From assembly GCF_002797395.1 (NCBI RefSeq), contig NZ_KZ454943.1, positions 2,122,614-2,186,613 on the forward strand: a DNA stretch of 64,000 nucleotides. Direction: 5' to 3'. The translations under genes were made by a program, and so were the position numbers. This DNA is from Bacillus solitudinis. Lineage in GTDB: Bacteria; Bacillota; Bacilli; Bacillales; Bacillaceae_D. This document shows positions 51,811 to 61,740 of this stretch, in pieces (position 1 is the first letter of the stretch; every line of letters starts with the position of its first letter). The notes beneath the pieces are model-generated. The model did no database searches. It saw only the letters and a program-made list of their open reading frames with translations, and had not been told where the DNA came from.

Positions 51811-51857
51811 ATCTGATTGAACGATAATTAGATGCACTCCGTACCATAAGGAGGTAA

Positions 51858-51977
<120 letters not shown>

Positions 51978-51999
51978 TATTTAAGGAGGTGCTAAATAT

Positions 52000-52365
52000 A
52001 TGGCACGTATTGCAGGTGTCGATATTCCTCGTGATAAGCGAGTGGTTATTTCACTTACTTATATCTATGGAATCGGTAAAGCAAAATCAGCTCAAGTTTT
52101 AGCGACTGCTGGTGTATCTGAGGATACTCGCGTTCGTGATTTGACAGAAGAAGAATTAGGCCGTATTCGTGAAGCAATTGAAGCTTATCGAGTTGAAGGG
52201 GATCTTCGTCGTGAGATTTCACTTAACATCAAACGTTTAATCGAAATTGGTTCGTATCGTGGTGTCCGTCACCGTCGTGGGTTACCAGTTCGTGGTCAAA
52301 ACTCTAAAAATAATGCTCGTACACGTAAAGGTCCTCGTCGTACAGTAGCGAATAAGAAAAAGTAG
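52000..52365 (+). CDS. rpsM: Ribosomal protein S13
   Basis: S13 makes intersubunit bridges in the head. The 121-residue protein begins [14 protein letters not shown], has the helix-turn-helix [10 protein letters not shown], and ends with a basic tail. Confidence 0.97.
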   Translation: MARIAGVDIPRDKRVVISLTYIYGIGKAKSAQVLATAGVSEDTRVRDLTEEELGRIREAIEAYRVEGDLRREISLNIKRLIEIGSYRGVRHRRGLPVRGQNSKNNARTRKGPRRTVANKKK

Positions 52366-52385
52366 TAAAGGAGGTAGAATAAATA

Positions 52386-52778
52386 ATGGCTAAGAAAACG
52401 AATACTCGTCCAAAGCGTCGTCAACGTAAAAATATCGAGACTGGTGTGGCTCACATCCGCTCAACATTTAACAATACGATTGTGACAATTACAGATACGC
52501 ATGGTAATGCTATTTCTTGGGCTAGTGCAGGCGCATTAGGATTTAAAGGTTCTCGTAAATCCACTCCATTTGCTGCTCAAATGGCTGCTGAAACAGCTGC
52601 AAAAACGGCAATGGAACATGGTATGAAAATCATTGAAGTTTCCGTTAAAGGCCCTGGGGCTGGTCGTGAAGCTGCGATTCGCTCATTACAAGCTGTTGGT
52701 TTAGAAGTAAATATGATTAAAGATGTTACTCCTGTTCCACATAACGGCTGCCGTCCGCCAAAACGTCGTAGAGTGTAA
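52386..52778 (+). CDS. rpsK: Ribosomal protein S11
   Basis: S11 forms the platform with S18 and S21. The 130 residues include [10 protein letters not shown]-type [17 protein letters not shown] and the end [17 protein letters not shown]. Confidence 0.97.
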   Translation: MAKKTNTRPKRRQRKNIETGVAHIRSTFNNTIVTITDTHGNAISWASAGALGFKGSRKSTPFAAQMAAETAAKTAMEHGMKIIEVSVKGPGAGREAAIRSLQAVGLEVNMIKDVTPVPHNGCRPPKRRRV

Positions 52779-52865
52779 CGGAATCAATCATTGTATAGAT
52801 TTCCTAAAAGTGTCAATAATGGATGAGATGAAATAAATATCCTGTTGACAAAAAGGAGAAACGGT

Positions 52866-52903
52866 TGGGAACGGCCTAATGGGGATTTCCGGTTAGGCTT
52901 TCC
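52866..52903 (+). promoter_or_regulatory. Structured leader between rpsK and rpoA
   Basis: GCCTAA (52874-52879) pairs with TTAGGC (52893-52898), with an inner GG/CC stem. It lies in a 169-base gap that is unusual inside this tight operon. I see no T-run terminator directly after it. Confidence 0.4.
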
Positions 52904-52947
52904 TGGCAGTCTACCGGAGTTCGACGTTTTGAAGGAGGGTTTGTTTA

Positions 52948-53892
52948 ATGATTGAAATCGAAAAGCCAAATATTGAAACGGTTGAAATAAGAGAAGACGC
53001 AAAGTATGGAAAGTTTGTCGTTGAACCACTCGAGCGTGGGTATGGAACAACACTTGGCAACTCGTTACGTCGTATTCTTCTTTCTTCGTTACCGGGTGCG
53101 GCTGTTACATCAGTTCAAATTGATGGTGTGTTACATGAATTTTCAACAGTTGAAGGTGTTGTCGAGGATGTAACAACGATTATTTTAAACTTAAAAAAGC
53201 TTGCGCTAAAGATTTACTCTGACGAAGAGAAGACACTTGAGATCGATGTCCAAGGAGAAGGTGTAGTTACAGCTGGAGACTTAACACATGATAGTGATAT
53301 CGAAGTGCTAAATCCTGAGTTGCATATTGCTACGCTTGCTAAAGGTGCCAATCTACGTATGCGTTTAGTTGCTAAGCGTGGTCGTGGCTACATTCTTGCA
53401 GAAGGTAACAAAAACGATGAACAACCAATCGGTGTTCTTCCTATTGATTCTATCTATACACCGGTCTCACGTGTGAATTATCAAGTTGAGAATACGCGTG
53501 TTGGTCAAGTTACCAACTATGATAAACTAACCCTTGATGTATGGACTGATGGAAGTATTCGTCCAGAGGAAGCTGTTTCTCTTGGAGCGAAGATTTTGAC
53601 TGAGCATTTAAATATTTTTGTAGGTTTAACGGATCAAGCACAAAATGCTGAAATCATGGTTGAAAAAGAAGAAGATCAAAAGGAAAAGGTTCTTGAAATG
53701 ACGATTGAAGAACTTGATCTATCTGTTCGTTCTTATAACTGCTTGAAGCGTGCTGGTATTAACACGGTACAAGAGCTTACGCAAAAGTCAGAGGAAGACA
53801 TGATGAAAGTAAGGAATCTTGGACGTAAATCGTTAGAAGAAGTTCAAGAGAAACTTGGTGAGTTGGGGTTAGGTCTTCGTAAGGAAGACTAA
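52948..53892 (+). CDS. rpoA: RNA polymerase alpha subunit
   Basis: The 314-residue alpha subunit has the N-terminal dimerisation domain (about 1-228, [18 protein letters not shown]) that assembles beta and beta-prime, an acidic linker, and the C-terminal domain (about 245-314, [17 protein letters not shown]...[10 protein letters not shown]) that binds UP elements and activators. SD AAGGAGGG. Confidence 0.98.
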   Translation: MIEIEKPNIETVEIREDAKYGKFVVEPLERGYGTTLGNSLRRILLSSLPGAAVTSVQIDGVLHEFSTVEGVVEDVTTIILNLKKLALKIYSDEEKTLEIDVQGEGVVTAGDLTHDSDIEVLNPELHIATLAKGANLRMRLVAKRGRGYILAEGNKNDEQPIGVLPIDSIYTPVSRVNYQVENTRVGQVTNYDKLTLDVWTDGSIRPEEAVSLGAKILTEHLNIFVGLTDQAQNAEIMVEKEEDQKEKVLEMTIEELDLSVRSYNCLKRAGINTVQELTQKSEEDMMKVRNLGRKSLEEVQEKLGELGLGLRKED

Positions 53893-53970
53893 TTATCTAT
53901 ACTCAGTGTGTCTTGATAAGGATTTTTCATGTAATTTGGTTTAAAAAACCTACAAAGGAGGGAAACGAAC

Positions 53971-54333
53971 ATGGCATACGCAAAATTAGGTCGTGATAGC
54001 TCTGCACGTAAAGCACTTTTCCGTGATTTAGCTACAGATCTTATCATCAACGAACGTATCGAAACGACTGAATCGAAGGCGAAAGAACTTCGCTCAATCG
54101 TTGAGAAAATGATTACACTTGGAAAACGTGGAGATTTACATGCTCGCCGTCAAGTTGCTTCTTTTATTCGTAGAGAAGTAGCAGACACTGAGAGTGGTCA
54201 AGATGCAATCCAAAAGCTTTTCTCTGATATTGCACCACGTTACGAAGAGCGCCAAGGTGGCTACACACGTATCCTTAAAGTAGGACCGCGTCGTGGAGAC
54301 GGTGCACCTATGGCTATTATTGAGCTTGTATAA
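53971..54333 (+). CDS. rplQ: Ribosomal protein L17
   Basis: L17 surrounds the tunnel exit. The 120 residues begin [20 protein letters not shown] and end with [14 protein letters not shown]. It is the last gene of the superoperon. Confidence 0.98.
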   Translation: MAYAKLGRDSSARKALFRDLATDLIINERIETTESKAKELRSIVEKMITLGKRGDLHARRQVASFIRREVADTESGQDAIQKLFSDIAPRYEERQGGYTRILKVGPRRGDGAPMAIIELV

Positions 54334-54363
54334 CTGATTACTTCGGATCACTATATGAGGCGA

Positions 54364-54417
54364 CAAAGGGCATTACAGGATCTGAGCATGCAACGCTCTG
54401 ACTCTGGGCCCTTTTTT
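54364..54417 (+). terminator. Terminator of the S10-spc-alpha superoperon
   Basis: AAAGGGC pairs with GCCCTTTT at the ends, with an inner GAGC/GCTC stem, followed by TTTTTTG. A further perfect 12-bp inverted repeat (54436-54472) follows without T-run. Confidence 0.85.
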
Positions 54418-54435
54418 GTTTATCTATAAAAGAAG

Positions 54436-54472
54436 GCTGATTAAAAAAGGGAAATCGCTCTTTTTAATCAGC
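54436..54472 (+). repeat. 12-bp inverted repeat upstream of ecfA1
   Basis: GCTGATTAAAAA and TTTTTAATCAGC are perfect complements separated by 13 bases. It lies between the rplQ terminator and the ecfA1 SD; it could be an operator or a leader hairpin. The loop end holds a CGCTC that might pair with GGG nearby. Confidence 0.55.
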
Positions 54473-54512
54473 TGTTATAACATGTTGTTTAAAAGGTTAG
54501 AGGTGAAATCGC

Positions 54513-55340
54513 TTGATTACGCTTAAGGACGTTTCATACCGTTATGAAGGCTCGGAAAGATTGGCTATAAGTAATCTGTCCCTTACATTGAAGAACAATG
54601 AATGGGTCGCGATTCTTGGACAAAATGGATCAGGTAAATCAACACTTGGCCGCTTATTTAATGGTCTACTAACACCGGTCTCTGGCACGGTGAAGGTAGA
54701 TGGTTTTTCGACGAGTGATGAATCTTCTCTTTGGGAAGTTAGAAAACGGGTTGGTATGGTATTTCAAAATCCGGACCATCAGTTTGTTGCAACAACCGTT
54801 CGTGACGATATAGCATTCGGACTGGAGAATCGCGGAATTGAACGTGAAGAGATGTTGCGTCGCATTGATTTGTATTCGAAGCAAGTAGGCGTGAATCAGT
54901 TGTTAGATAAAGAGCCTCATCGTCTATCAGGAGGCCAAAAACAAAGAGTTGCCATTGCAGGTATTATCGCATTAGAGCCTGACTTTATTATTTTTGATGA
55001 AGCGACTTCTATGTTGGATCCAATCGGCCGACTAGATGTTTTAAAGACAATGAGAAATCTTCACAAACAAGGTCTGTCTATCTTGTCTATTACACATGAT
55101 ATGGAAGAGGCGGCCTTATCTGATCGTGTGGTTGTTTTAAACCAAGGAACTATTATCGAGGATGGAAGTCCATCAAATGTATTTCGTTCTGTTGAGTGGA
55201 TTGGGAAAGCAGGTCTAGCCATGCCTTTCTCTTTAAAATTGCAAAAGGAACTTGAATCTCAAGGTGTGACTTTAGATACGATGTGTCTTAGTGAGAAGGA
55301 GCTGGTGGATTCGTTATGGACATACAGTTCAAAGAAGTAG
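54513..55340 (+). CDS. ecfA1: Energy-coupling factor transporter ATPase A1
   Basis: EcfA1 pairs with EcfA2 to drive group II ECF vitamin importers. The 275 residues show Walker A GQNGSGKST, signature LSGGQKQR, Walker B IIFDEAT and the H-loop ITHDM. The start is TTG at 54513 after AGAGGTGA. ecfA2 starts 25 bases before its end. Confidence 0.96.
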   Translation: MITLKDVSYRYEGSERLAISNLSLTLKNNEWVAILGQNGSGKSTLGRLFNGLLTPVSGTVKVDGFSTSDESSLWEVRKRVGMVFQNPDHQFVATTVRDDIAFGLENRGIEREEMLRRIDLYSKQVGVNQLLDKEPHRLSGGQKQRVAIAGIIALEPDFIIFDEATSMLDPIGRLDVLKTMRNLHKQGLSILSITHDMEEAALSDRVVVLNQGTIIEDGSPSNVFRSVEWIGKAGLAMPFSLKLQKELESQGVTLDTMCLSEKELVDSLWTYSSKK

Positions 55341-56188
55341 AACATTGCTATATGCCAGGCACGCCTTTTGAAAAATTAGCGTTAAATGGAATTACGTTAA
55401 CGATTCCAACCGGTTCTTTTACAGCCGTAATCGGTCACACTGGATCGGGCAAATCGACGTTCATTCAACATGTAAATGGTTTGTTAAAACCAACAGCAGG
55501 GACTGTTTACGTTGGTCCGTATGAGCTTAACTCTATTGAGAAAAACAAGAATCTAAAAGAGCTACGAAAGAGAGTAGGTCTCGTTTTCCAATATCCTGAA
55601 CACCAGTTATTTGAGGAGACAGTGGAGAAGGATATTTGTTTTGGCCCAGTTAATTTTGGGGTTTCCGAGGAACGATCATTGAACAGAGCGAAAGCAGTTA
55701 TTTTGCAAGTGGGTTTATCTGAAGATTTTCTGCAAGTATCTCCCTTTCAGCTTAGCGGGGGGCAAATGAGAAGAGTTGCGATTGCTGGTGTGCTAGCGAC
55801 TCGACCCGAGGTATTAGTGTTAGATGAGCCAACAGCGGGCCTTGATCCTGTAGGTAAAGAGCAAATGATGGATTTGTTCACTACCTACCATCGTGAACAT
55901 GAGACAACAACGGTATTGGTTACTCACCATATGGAGGATGCTGCTCGTTACGCTGATCATATTATTGTCCTGAATAACGGAAGAGTTGAAATGGAAGGGT
56001 CGAGAGAAGACATATTTAAACAGGTGGACAGGTTAATGAGCATTGGGCTTGATTTACCGAAAACGATTCGATTTTTACAATTAATTAAAGAGAAATTTGA
56101 CCTAAGCGAAGTACCAATGATTTTTGAGGAAAAGGAACTTATCGAATTTGTAGCTAAATTACTTCGTACAAGGGAGGCTGACTCCTAA
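55316..56188 (+). CDS. ecfA2: Energy-coupling factor transporter ATPase A2
   Basis: The second ATPase, 290 residues, with Walker [10 protein letters not shown], signature LSGGQMRR, Walker B LVLDEPT and H-loop VTHHME. It overlaps ecfA1 by 25 bases and ecfT by one base (TAATG), so the three are made in step. Confidence 0.96.
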   Translation: MDIQFKEVEHCYMPGTPFEKLALNGITLTIPTGSFTAVIGHTGSGKSTFIQHVNGLLKPTAGTVYVGPYELNSIEKNKNLKELRKRVGLVFQYPEHQLFEETVEKDICFGPVNFGVSEERSLNRAKAVILQVGLSEDFLQVSPFQLSGGQMRRVAIAGVLATRPEVLVLDEPTAGLDPVGKEQMMDLFTTYHREHETTTVLVTHHMEDAARYADHIIVLNNGRVEMEGSREDIFKQVDRLMSIGLDLPKTIRFLQLIKEKFDLSEVPMIFEEKELIEFVAKLLRTREADS

Positions 56189-56988
56189 TGCTACAAAATG
56201 TTCTTATCGGCCAGTATGTGCCAGTAGAATCTTTGTTACATCGATTAGATCCCCGCTCCAAGTTAATTTCGGTTTTTTTGCTCGTTTTTGTAATCTTTTT
56301 TGCGAATAATTGGTATGCTAATGCCCTTATCATTTTATTTACAGGAATAACGATTTTATTATCACATGTGCCCCTCACGTTTATTTATCGTGGAATTAAA
56401 CCAATTTTATGGCTCGTTTTATTTACATGTGCCCTTCACGTTTTTCTGACAAAGGAAGGCTCCCTTTTGGTTGCACTTGGGCCCCTTTCGATACATGAAG
56501 GTGGAGTAATGCAGGGTTTGTTTATTTCTATAAGGCTACTCGTATTAGTCTTATTAACTTCACTAGTTACCTTAACAACAAGTCCGATTATGTTAACAGA
56601 TGGCTTGGAATCCCTACTTGCTCCACTTAAAAAAATAGGTGTGCCAGCGCATGATTTAGCATTAATGATGTCGATTGCTCTTCGGTTTATTCCGACTTTT
56701 TTACAGGAGACAGAGAAAATAATGAAGGCACAAATGGCTCGAGGGGTGGACTTTACATCTGGACCAATTACTCACCGTATAAAAGCATTGATCCCCCTTT
56801 TGGTACCACTCTTTATTAGTGCGTTTAAACGGGCAGAGGAACTAGCTCTAGCTATGGAAGCTAGAGGTTATCATGGTGGAGAGGGACGTACAAAGCTACG
56901 GGTTTTAACTTGGTCGTGGAAAGACCATATCGCGTTGTCCGTATGTGTATTAATGTGCATACTAGTTAGCTTATTAAGAGCTTTATAG
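56188..56988 (+). CDS. ecfT: Energy-coupling factor transmembrane protein EcfT
   Basis: EcfT connects the ATPases to exchangeable substrate-binding S components. The 266-residue protein has six predicted helices and both ARG coupling motifs (QMARGVDF and MEARGYHG), which dock into EcfA1/A2. No S component lies here, as expected for a shared group II module. Confidence 0.96.
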   Translation: MLQNVLIGQYVPVESLLHRLDPRSKLISVFLLVFVIFFANNWYANALIILFTGITILLSHVPLTFIYRGIKPILWLVLFTCALHVFLTKEGSLLVALGPLSIHEGGVMQGLFISIRLLVLVLLTSLVTLTTSPIMLTDGLESLLAPLKKIGVPAHDLALMMSIALRFIPTFLQETEKIMKAQMARGVDFTSGPITHRIKALIPLLVPLFISAFKRAEELALAMEARGYHGGEGRTKLRVLTWSWKDHIALSVCVLMCILVSLLRAL

Positions 56989-57000
56989 GAGTGTGACCTT

Positions 57001-57756
57001 ATGAAGAGAATTGCGTGTAAAGTGTCTTACGACGGGACTAATTACTCTGGCTATCAAGTCCAGCCCGAAAAACGAACTGTGCAATATGAGCTAGAGAAGG
57101 CATTGCATGTCCTTCATAAGGGGGCGCAAATTAAAGTTGTGGCATCTGGTAGGACAGATGCCACAGTTCATGCTAGAGGGCAGGTTATTCATTTTGATAG
57201 CCCTTTAAATATAGGAGAACACCAATGGCCTAAGGCGCTTAATGCTTGCTTACCAAATGATATTCGAATTTTAGAGGCTGCAATTGTAGAGAATGAATTT
57301 CATGCGAGATACTCAGTACGTGAGAAAGAGTATCGATACAAGGTGCAATATAAAGAAACCAATGTATTCACAAGAAATTTTCAGTATTTTGTACCCTATT
57401 TTTTAGATATAAGTGCGATGAGAGAGGCTGCTAGTTACTTAGTAGGGACTTTTGATTTCAGTTCATTTTGTGCTGCAAATACCGATGTAAAGGATAAAAT
57501 TAGAACGGTAAAAAAAATAGATGTTATGCATGATGGAAATGAATTGACTTTTGTCCTCGTTGGTAATGGCTTTCTTTATAATATGGTTCGAATCATCGTG
57601 GGAACGTTGTTGGAGATTGGTGCAGGTAAGCGTCCTCCTTCCGAAATGAAGAAAATCCGTAATGGAATGAAACGAGAATTAGCAGGGAAAACTGCGCCGG
57701 GGCACGGTTTATATTTATGGGATGTGACGTATGATACGCCTATTTTTAAAGGGTGA
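57001..57756 (+). CDS. truA: tRNA pseudouridine(38-40) synthase
   Basis: TruA modifies the anticodon stem-loop. The 251 residues show the catalytic motif SGRTDATVHARGQV with the active Asp (about 53) and the conserved FLYNMVRIIVGTL. It is 12 bases after ecfT, so probably cotranscribed. Confidence 0.97.
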   Translation: MKRIACKVSYDGTNYSGYQVQPEKRTVQYELEKALHVLHKGAQIKVVASGRTDATVHARGQVIHFDSPLNIGEHQWPKALNACLPNDIRILEAAIVENEFHARYSVREKEYRYKVQYKETNVFTRNFQYFVPYFLDISAMREAASYLVGTFDFSSFCAANTDVKDKIRTVKKIDVMHDGNELTFVLVGNGFLYNMVRIIVGTLLEIGAGKRPPSEMKKIRNGMKRELAGKTAPGHGLYLWDVTYDTPIFKG

Positions 57757-57798
57757 TGTCCCTACATGAATGACAACCTTACCCCGTGTAACATTTTG

Positions 57799-57827
57799 TT
57801 GACATTCGTTTCTGAATATTATATGAT
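57799..57827 (+). promoter_or_regulatory. sigma-A promoter of rplM-rpsI
   Basis: TTGACA (57799-57804) and TATGAT (57822-57827) are 17 bases apart. Confidence 0.85.
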
Positions 57828-57833
57828 GTTAGA

Positions 57834-57930
57834 TGGTAATTCTGAAAACCCACTAGCCCCGGGTTGCGGAATGTTACAATTGACAATGGTTTAAATTTTT
57901 TAAATAATATTAGAACGCGAGCGTTTTTAT
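57834..57930 (+). promoter_or_regulatory. L13 leader candidate
   Basis: The region between the promoter and rplM has an AACCC/GGGTT stem (57848-57865) and a short AACG/CGTT hairpin followed by T before the SD. This is where the Bacillus L13 leader lies. I cannot confirm its conserved fold by eye. Confidence 0.55.
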
Positions 57931-57944
57931 TAGGAGGGTAATTC

Positions 57945-58382
57945 ATGCGTACAACATATATGGCAAAGCCAGGTGAAGTTGAGCGTAAGTGGTTTGTAGT
58001 CGACGCTGAAGGTCAAACGTTAGGTCGTCTTGCTTCAGAGGTTGCTTCAATTCTACGTGGTAAAACTAAGCCAACTTTCACACCACACGTTGATACTGGT
58101 GATCATGTAATCATCATTAATGCTGAGAAAATCGAACTAACAGGTAACAAATTAAAAGATAAGATTTACTATCGTCACACAAATCACCCAGGTGGTTTGA
58201 AAAAGACGACTGCCGGCGACATGCGTGCTAACAAGCCTGAGCGTATGCTTGAGCTAGCAATCAAAGGTATGCTTCCAAAGAACACTCTTGGTCGCGCACA
58301 AGGTATGAAGTTACATGTATATGCAGGTAGCGAACATAAACATCAAGCACAAAAACCAGAAGCATATGAGCTTCGTGGTTAA
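57945..58382 (+). CDS. rplM: Ribosomal protein L13
   Basis: L13 is an early 50S assembly protein. The 145 residues begin [31 protein letters not shown] and end with the conserved [28 protein letters not shown]. Confidence 0.97.
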   Translation: MRTTYMAKPGEVERKWFVVDAEGQTLGRLASEVASILRGKTKPTFTPHVDTGDHVIIINAEKIELTGNKLKDKIYYRHTNHPGGLKKTTAGDMRANKPERMLELAIKGMLPKNTLGRAQGMKLHVYAGSEHKHQAQKPEAYELRG

Positions 58383-58401
58383 TCGATAGGAGGGTATTAT
58401 T

Positions 58402-58794
58402 TTGGCACAAGTACAATATTATGGTACAGGTCGTCGTAAGCACTCTGTTGCTCGTGTACGTCTTTTACCAGGTGACGGTCGTATTGTGATTAACGGTCGT
58501 GAAATGGATGAATATTTTGGTCTTGATACATTAAAGCTTATTGTTAAGCAACCACTTGTTGAAATCGGCGTTGAAGGTCAATATGACGTTCACGTAAATG
58601 TTGATGGTGGTGGATATACAGGACAAGCGGGTGCTATCCGTCATGGTGTAGCTCGTGCTCTACTTAAAGTAGATCCTGATAACCGTCCTTCTTTGAAAAC
58701 AGCTGGATTCTTAACTCGTGATGCACGTATGAAAGAGCGTAAGAAATACGGTCTTAAAGCAGCACGTCGTGCACCTCAGTTCTCAAAACGTTAA
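58402..58794 (+). CDS. rpsI: Ribosomal protein S9
   Basis: S9 touches the P-site tRNA with its basic tail; the 130-residue protein ends in QFSKR. The start is TTG at 58402 ([19 protein letters not shown]) after GGAGGG. It is 19 bases after rplM. Confidence 0.97.
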   Translation: MAQVQYYGTGRRKHSVARVRLLPGDGRIVINGREMDEYFGLDTLKLIVKQPLVEIGVEGQYDVHVNVDGGGYTGQAGAIRHGVARALLKVDPDNRPSLKTAGFLTRDARMKERKKYGLKAARRAPQFSKR

Positions 58795-58811
58795 TATACT
58801 TGCGTTTGGAA

Positions 58812-58848
58812 GGCTCTCAACCATTTTGGTTGGGGGTCTTTTTTTTTG
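58812..58848 (+). terminator. Terminator after rpsI
   Basis: GGCTCTCAACC pairs with GGTTGGGGGTC (with wobbles) around a T-rich loop, followed by nine T. Confidence 0.92.
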
Positions 58849-58903
58849 CGTGATTAATTGTGAATGTCAGATTTAAAAACTTCTATCCCCGTTTAAAAAA
58901 TTC

Positions 58904-58932
58904 TTGAGTAATAAATCTATTTATAGTAATAT
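58904..58932 (+). promoter_or_regulatory. Possible promoter of the arabinanase gene
   Basis: TTGAGT (58904-58909) and TAATAT (58927-58932) are 17 bases apart. The match is moderate. Three ATTAAC words (58931, 58939, 58951) lie at and after the predicted start, and the cre-like site follows. Confidence 0.5.
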
Positions 58933-58966
58933 TAACTTATTAACAAATGTATTAACATAGATACTT

Positions 58967-58981
58967 ATGTAAGCGTTTTAT
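58967..58981 (+). promoter_or_regulatory. cre-like CcpA site
   Basis: ATGTAAGCGTTTTAT fits the CcpA consensus WTGNAANCGNWNNCW except at the last-but-one base. It lies about 30 bases downstream of the predicted start of transcription, where CcpA would act as a roadblock. This is as expected for a hydrolase gene under catabolite repression. Confidence 0.7.
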
Positions 58982-59002
58982 ATTTAACGAAGGGGGGATT
59001 TA

Positions 59003-59137
59003 ATGTAAGAACGAAAGACGATAAAGGTTTTATATAGTACTTACAATAAAGCAGAACCTATTCCTCCAAGAAAAAGCAGCCATGAATTGTTTAAACGAAA
59101 TTTTAATGAGTGTTTACCAAAAGAGAGGAGAATTTAA
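59003..59137 (+). pseudogene. Start-stop mini-ORF or decayed small gene
   Basis: A very strong SD (AGGGGGGA, 58991-58998) is followed at 59003 by ATG and at once by TAA. The same frame then stays open for 43 codons and ends in TAA next to the arabinanase ATG. The hypothetical peptide after the stop is hydrophilic and basic (VLYSTYNKAEPIPPRK...). It may be a small gene broken by one base change, or a regulatory start-stop element. I do not recognise the peptide. Confidence 0.4.
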
Positions 59138-61735
59138 ATGAACAAAAGATTAGGACGACAATTTATATTTATTATCTTAATCATGGCATTAATAATACCG
59201 GGTATTGTCCTTGCAAATGGAGCAGAGACACTAAACGGGTTGAGCGAAAATAGTAATAAGCCCCATGTTGAACATCAAGGTGAAACACCTGTCTTTGAAA
59301 ATGCTTCAGTTCATGACCCTTCAATTATCAAGGTAGATGATATGTATTACGTGTATGGTTCCCATATTGATGCGGCCAAGTCAACGGATTTAATGAGTTG
59401 GACTTCATTTACTAATGGGTACACTACCCCTAATAATGTCGTATATGGTGATTTATCGGAAAACCTAGCAGGTTCCTTTGCCTGGGCAGGTGAAGATGAT
59501 GCGGATAGTTTAGGTGGTTATGCAGTATGGGCCCCGGAGATTATCTGGAATGAACACTATCTAAATGAGGATGGTACAACGGGTGCTTTCATGATGTATT
59601 ACAGTGCCTCATCTACGTATATCCGTTCTGCTATTGGTGTTGCTGTATCTAAAGAAATAGAAGGACCCTTTACGTATGTTGATACGATTATGTATTCTGG
59701 GTTTTATGAAGATGAGGCATACGATGCTAACAGTACAGTCAATAAGAAGTGGACAAACACAAATATTCAAGATCTTATCGATGATGGTACATTAGAAGGA
59801 CCAAGTGATGATTGGTTCACGGATGATGGAAAATATAATTATAATGAGTTTACGAATGCGATTGATGCGAATTTATTTTTTGATGAGAATGGAAAGCTAT
59901 GGATGACATACGGTTCGTGGGCCGGTGGAATTTATATTCTTGAAGTAGATCCAACAACAGGTATACCAAAGTACCCAGGGGAAGATGGTACAACGTCTGA
60001 TGGTAGAGTTATTGATCGTTATTTTGGAACGAAAATTTCCGGAGGATATGGACGTTCAGGTGAAGGACCTTACGCGTTATACGACGCGGAAACTGACTAT
60101 TATTACTTGTATGTAACGTACGGCTGGTTGGGAGCTGACGGGGGATATCATATGAGAACATTCCGCTCTGAAAACCCAGATGGTCCTTATGAGGATGCAG
60201 CTGGAGAACCGGCTGTTTTACCGGAGTCCTTAGATAATGGTTCCTTTGGTAATAAACCAAATAATTTGGATCATGCGGATTATGGTAATAAATTAATGGG
60301 GAATTTCTTGTTTGATAGAAAAGTGGGCGACCCTGGATCAGGGATTGGCTATGGCTATGTCTCTCCAGGACATAATTCTGTTTATACAGACAAGGAAACA
60401 GGGCAAAGATTTTTAGTATTTCATGCACGTTTCCCGGAAACAGGTGAAATGCATGAGGTCCGAATCCACCAAATGTTTATGAACAAAGAAGGTTGGCCGG
60501 TGGTTGCACCCTACCGTTATGGAGGCGAGACACTAGAGAAGGTGAACAGACAAGATGTAATTGGAGAATATAAATTCATAAACCATGGAAAAGATATCTC
60601 TCCTACGATTAAAAGCTCAGTTTATATTTCATTAAACAAGAATAATACCATCTCTGGAGATGTAGACGGGACATGGAAGACAACTGGCCATAACCAAGCA
60701 GAACTTACAATCGATGGAGATATTTATGATGGTGTATTTGTGCGTCAATATGATCCAACATCAGAAAGGCATGTTATGACATTTACCGCGATGTCAAACG
60801 AGGGTATATCTGTATGGGGAAGTAAGCTTCTTAATCGTTCAAGTGAGGAAGTAATTGAGGCTGTTTTAAATGATTTAAATATCGGTGATACAGAGAATGT
60901 TATTTCAAATTTAGCACTACCAACGGAAGGGACTCAGAACACCGAGATTTCATGGGAATCTTCTGATCCAAGTGTTGTTACTGCAGCAGGAGAAATTAAT
61001 CGTCCAGAAGTTGGAGCTGAAAGTGTGACGGCTACACTTACTGCGACAATTATGAAAGATGATATCACGAAAACAAAGAGCTTTAATGTCACGGTGTTAC
61101 CTTTCAAAGATGCTGGGCTGGTTGCTCATTATACTTTTGAAGGCCATCTAATCGATAGTACCGAGAATTTCAGTGAAGGAACGCCAACTGGTGATCGAAT
61201 CGATAATACAGGAGGCAATATTACTTTTGCGGAAGGTAAGCATGGTCATGCTGCAGAATTTAATGGTTCTTCAGGCGTCCGTTTACCGAATGGGCTTATC
61301 TCTAGTAACACCTATTCTGTTTCGCTTTGGGTAAATCCGGATCAAGTGACCCCTTTTACTACAACGTTCTTTGGAGCTAGAGATAGTAATAACTGGGTAA
61401 GTCTGCTTCCAAATGGCCCTGCAAATGGAGAAACGATGGTCTGGTCCGGTAGTTCCAGATGGTATGATGCAAACACGGGTTTAACAATAACTCCAGGTGA
61501 GTGGACCCATTTAGCATTTACGGTTGATGAAGGGACAATCATTGTTTATGTTGATGGCGAAGAGAAATTTACAGGTACAGACTTCCCGAACATCTTTACT
61601 AATACAAGTTCTAGCTTCAGCTTAGGTGTGAACTGGTGGGATACTCCATTCAAAGGTTTAATGGATGAATTACACATTTATGAGGGAGTATTATCATCAA
61701 ATGATGTTGCAAACTTAGTCGATACAATGGAGTAA
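59138..61735 (+). CDS. Secreted multi-domain endo-alpha-1,5-L-arabinanase (GH43, Abn2-like)
   Basis: The 865-residue protein should cut arabinan outside the cell. Layout: signal peptide (1-26, ending VLA); GH43 five-bladed propeller (about 50-445) with the base Asp60 (VHDPSI), pKa-modulating Asp243 (AIDANLF), acid Glu309 (SGEGPY), and His412 (GHNSVY) that holds the central metal in such enzymes; the Abn2-type C-terminal beta domain (about 470-565); an Ig-like aBig domain (about 570-660); and a LamG/concanavalin-like module (about 665-860) that may bind sugar. It closely resembles B. subtilis Abn2 (YxiA) to about residue 565; the last 300 residues are extra. No sorting signal follows. It interrupts the rpsI-ybaK synteny. 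Confidence 0.93.
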   Translation: MNKRLGRQFIFIILIMALIIPGIVLANGAETLNGLSENSNKPHVEHQGETPVFENASVHDPSIIKVDDMYYVYGSHIDAAKSTDLMSWTSFTNGYTTPNNVVYGDLSENLAGSFAWAGEDDADSLGGYAVWAPEIIWNEHYLNEDGTTGAFMMYYSASSTYIRSAIGVAVSKEIEGPFTYVDTIMYSGFYEDEAYDANSTVNKKWTNTNIQDLIDDGTLEGPSDDWFTDDGKYNYNEFTNAIDANLFFDENGKLWMTYGSWAGGIYILEVDPTTGIPKYPGEDGTTSDGRVIDRYFGTKISGGYGRSGEGPYALYDAETDYYYLYVTYGWLGADGGYHMRTFRSENPDGPYEDAAGEPAVLPESLDNGSFGNKPNNLDHADYGNKLMGNFLFDRKVGDPGSGIGYGYVSPGHNSVYTDKETGQRFLVFHARFPETGEMHEVRIHQMFMNKEGWPVVAPYRYGGETLEKVNRQDVIGEYKFINHGKDISPTIKSSVYISLNKNNTISGDVDGTWKTTGHNQAELTIDGDIYDGVFVRQYDPTSERHVMTFTAMSNEGISVWGSKLLNRSSEEVIEAVLNDLNIGDTENVISNLALPTEGTQNTEISWESSDPSVVTAAGEINRPEVGAESVTATLTATIMKDDITKTKSFNVTVLPFKDAGLVAHYTFEGHLIDSTENFSEGTPTGDRIDNTGGNITFAEGKHGHAAEFNGSSGVRLPNGLISSNTYSVSLWVNPDQVTPFTTTFFGARDSNNWVSLLPNGPANGETMVWSGSSRWYDANTGLTITPGEWTHLAFTVDEGTIIVYVDGEEKFTGTDFPNIFTNTSSSFSLGVNWWDTPFKGLMDELHIYEGVLSSNDVANLVDTME

Positions 61736-61740
61736 CTAGT

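Noticed and set aside
60009-60428. 139-codon minus-strand frame inside the arabinanase gene
   Set aside because: It is antisense to the conserved GH43 core (including the metal-binding His) and has odd composition.
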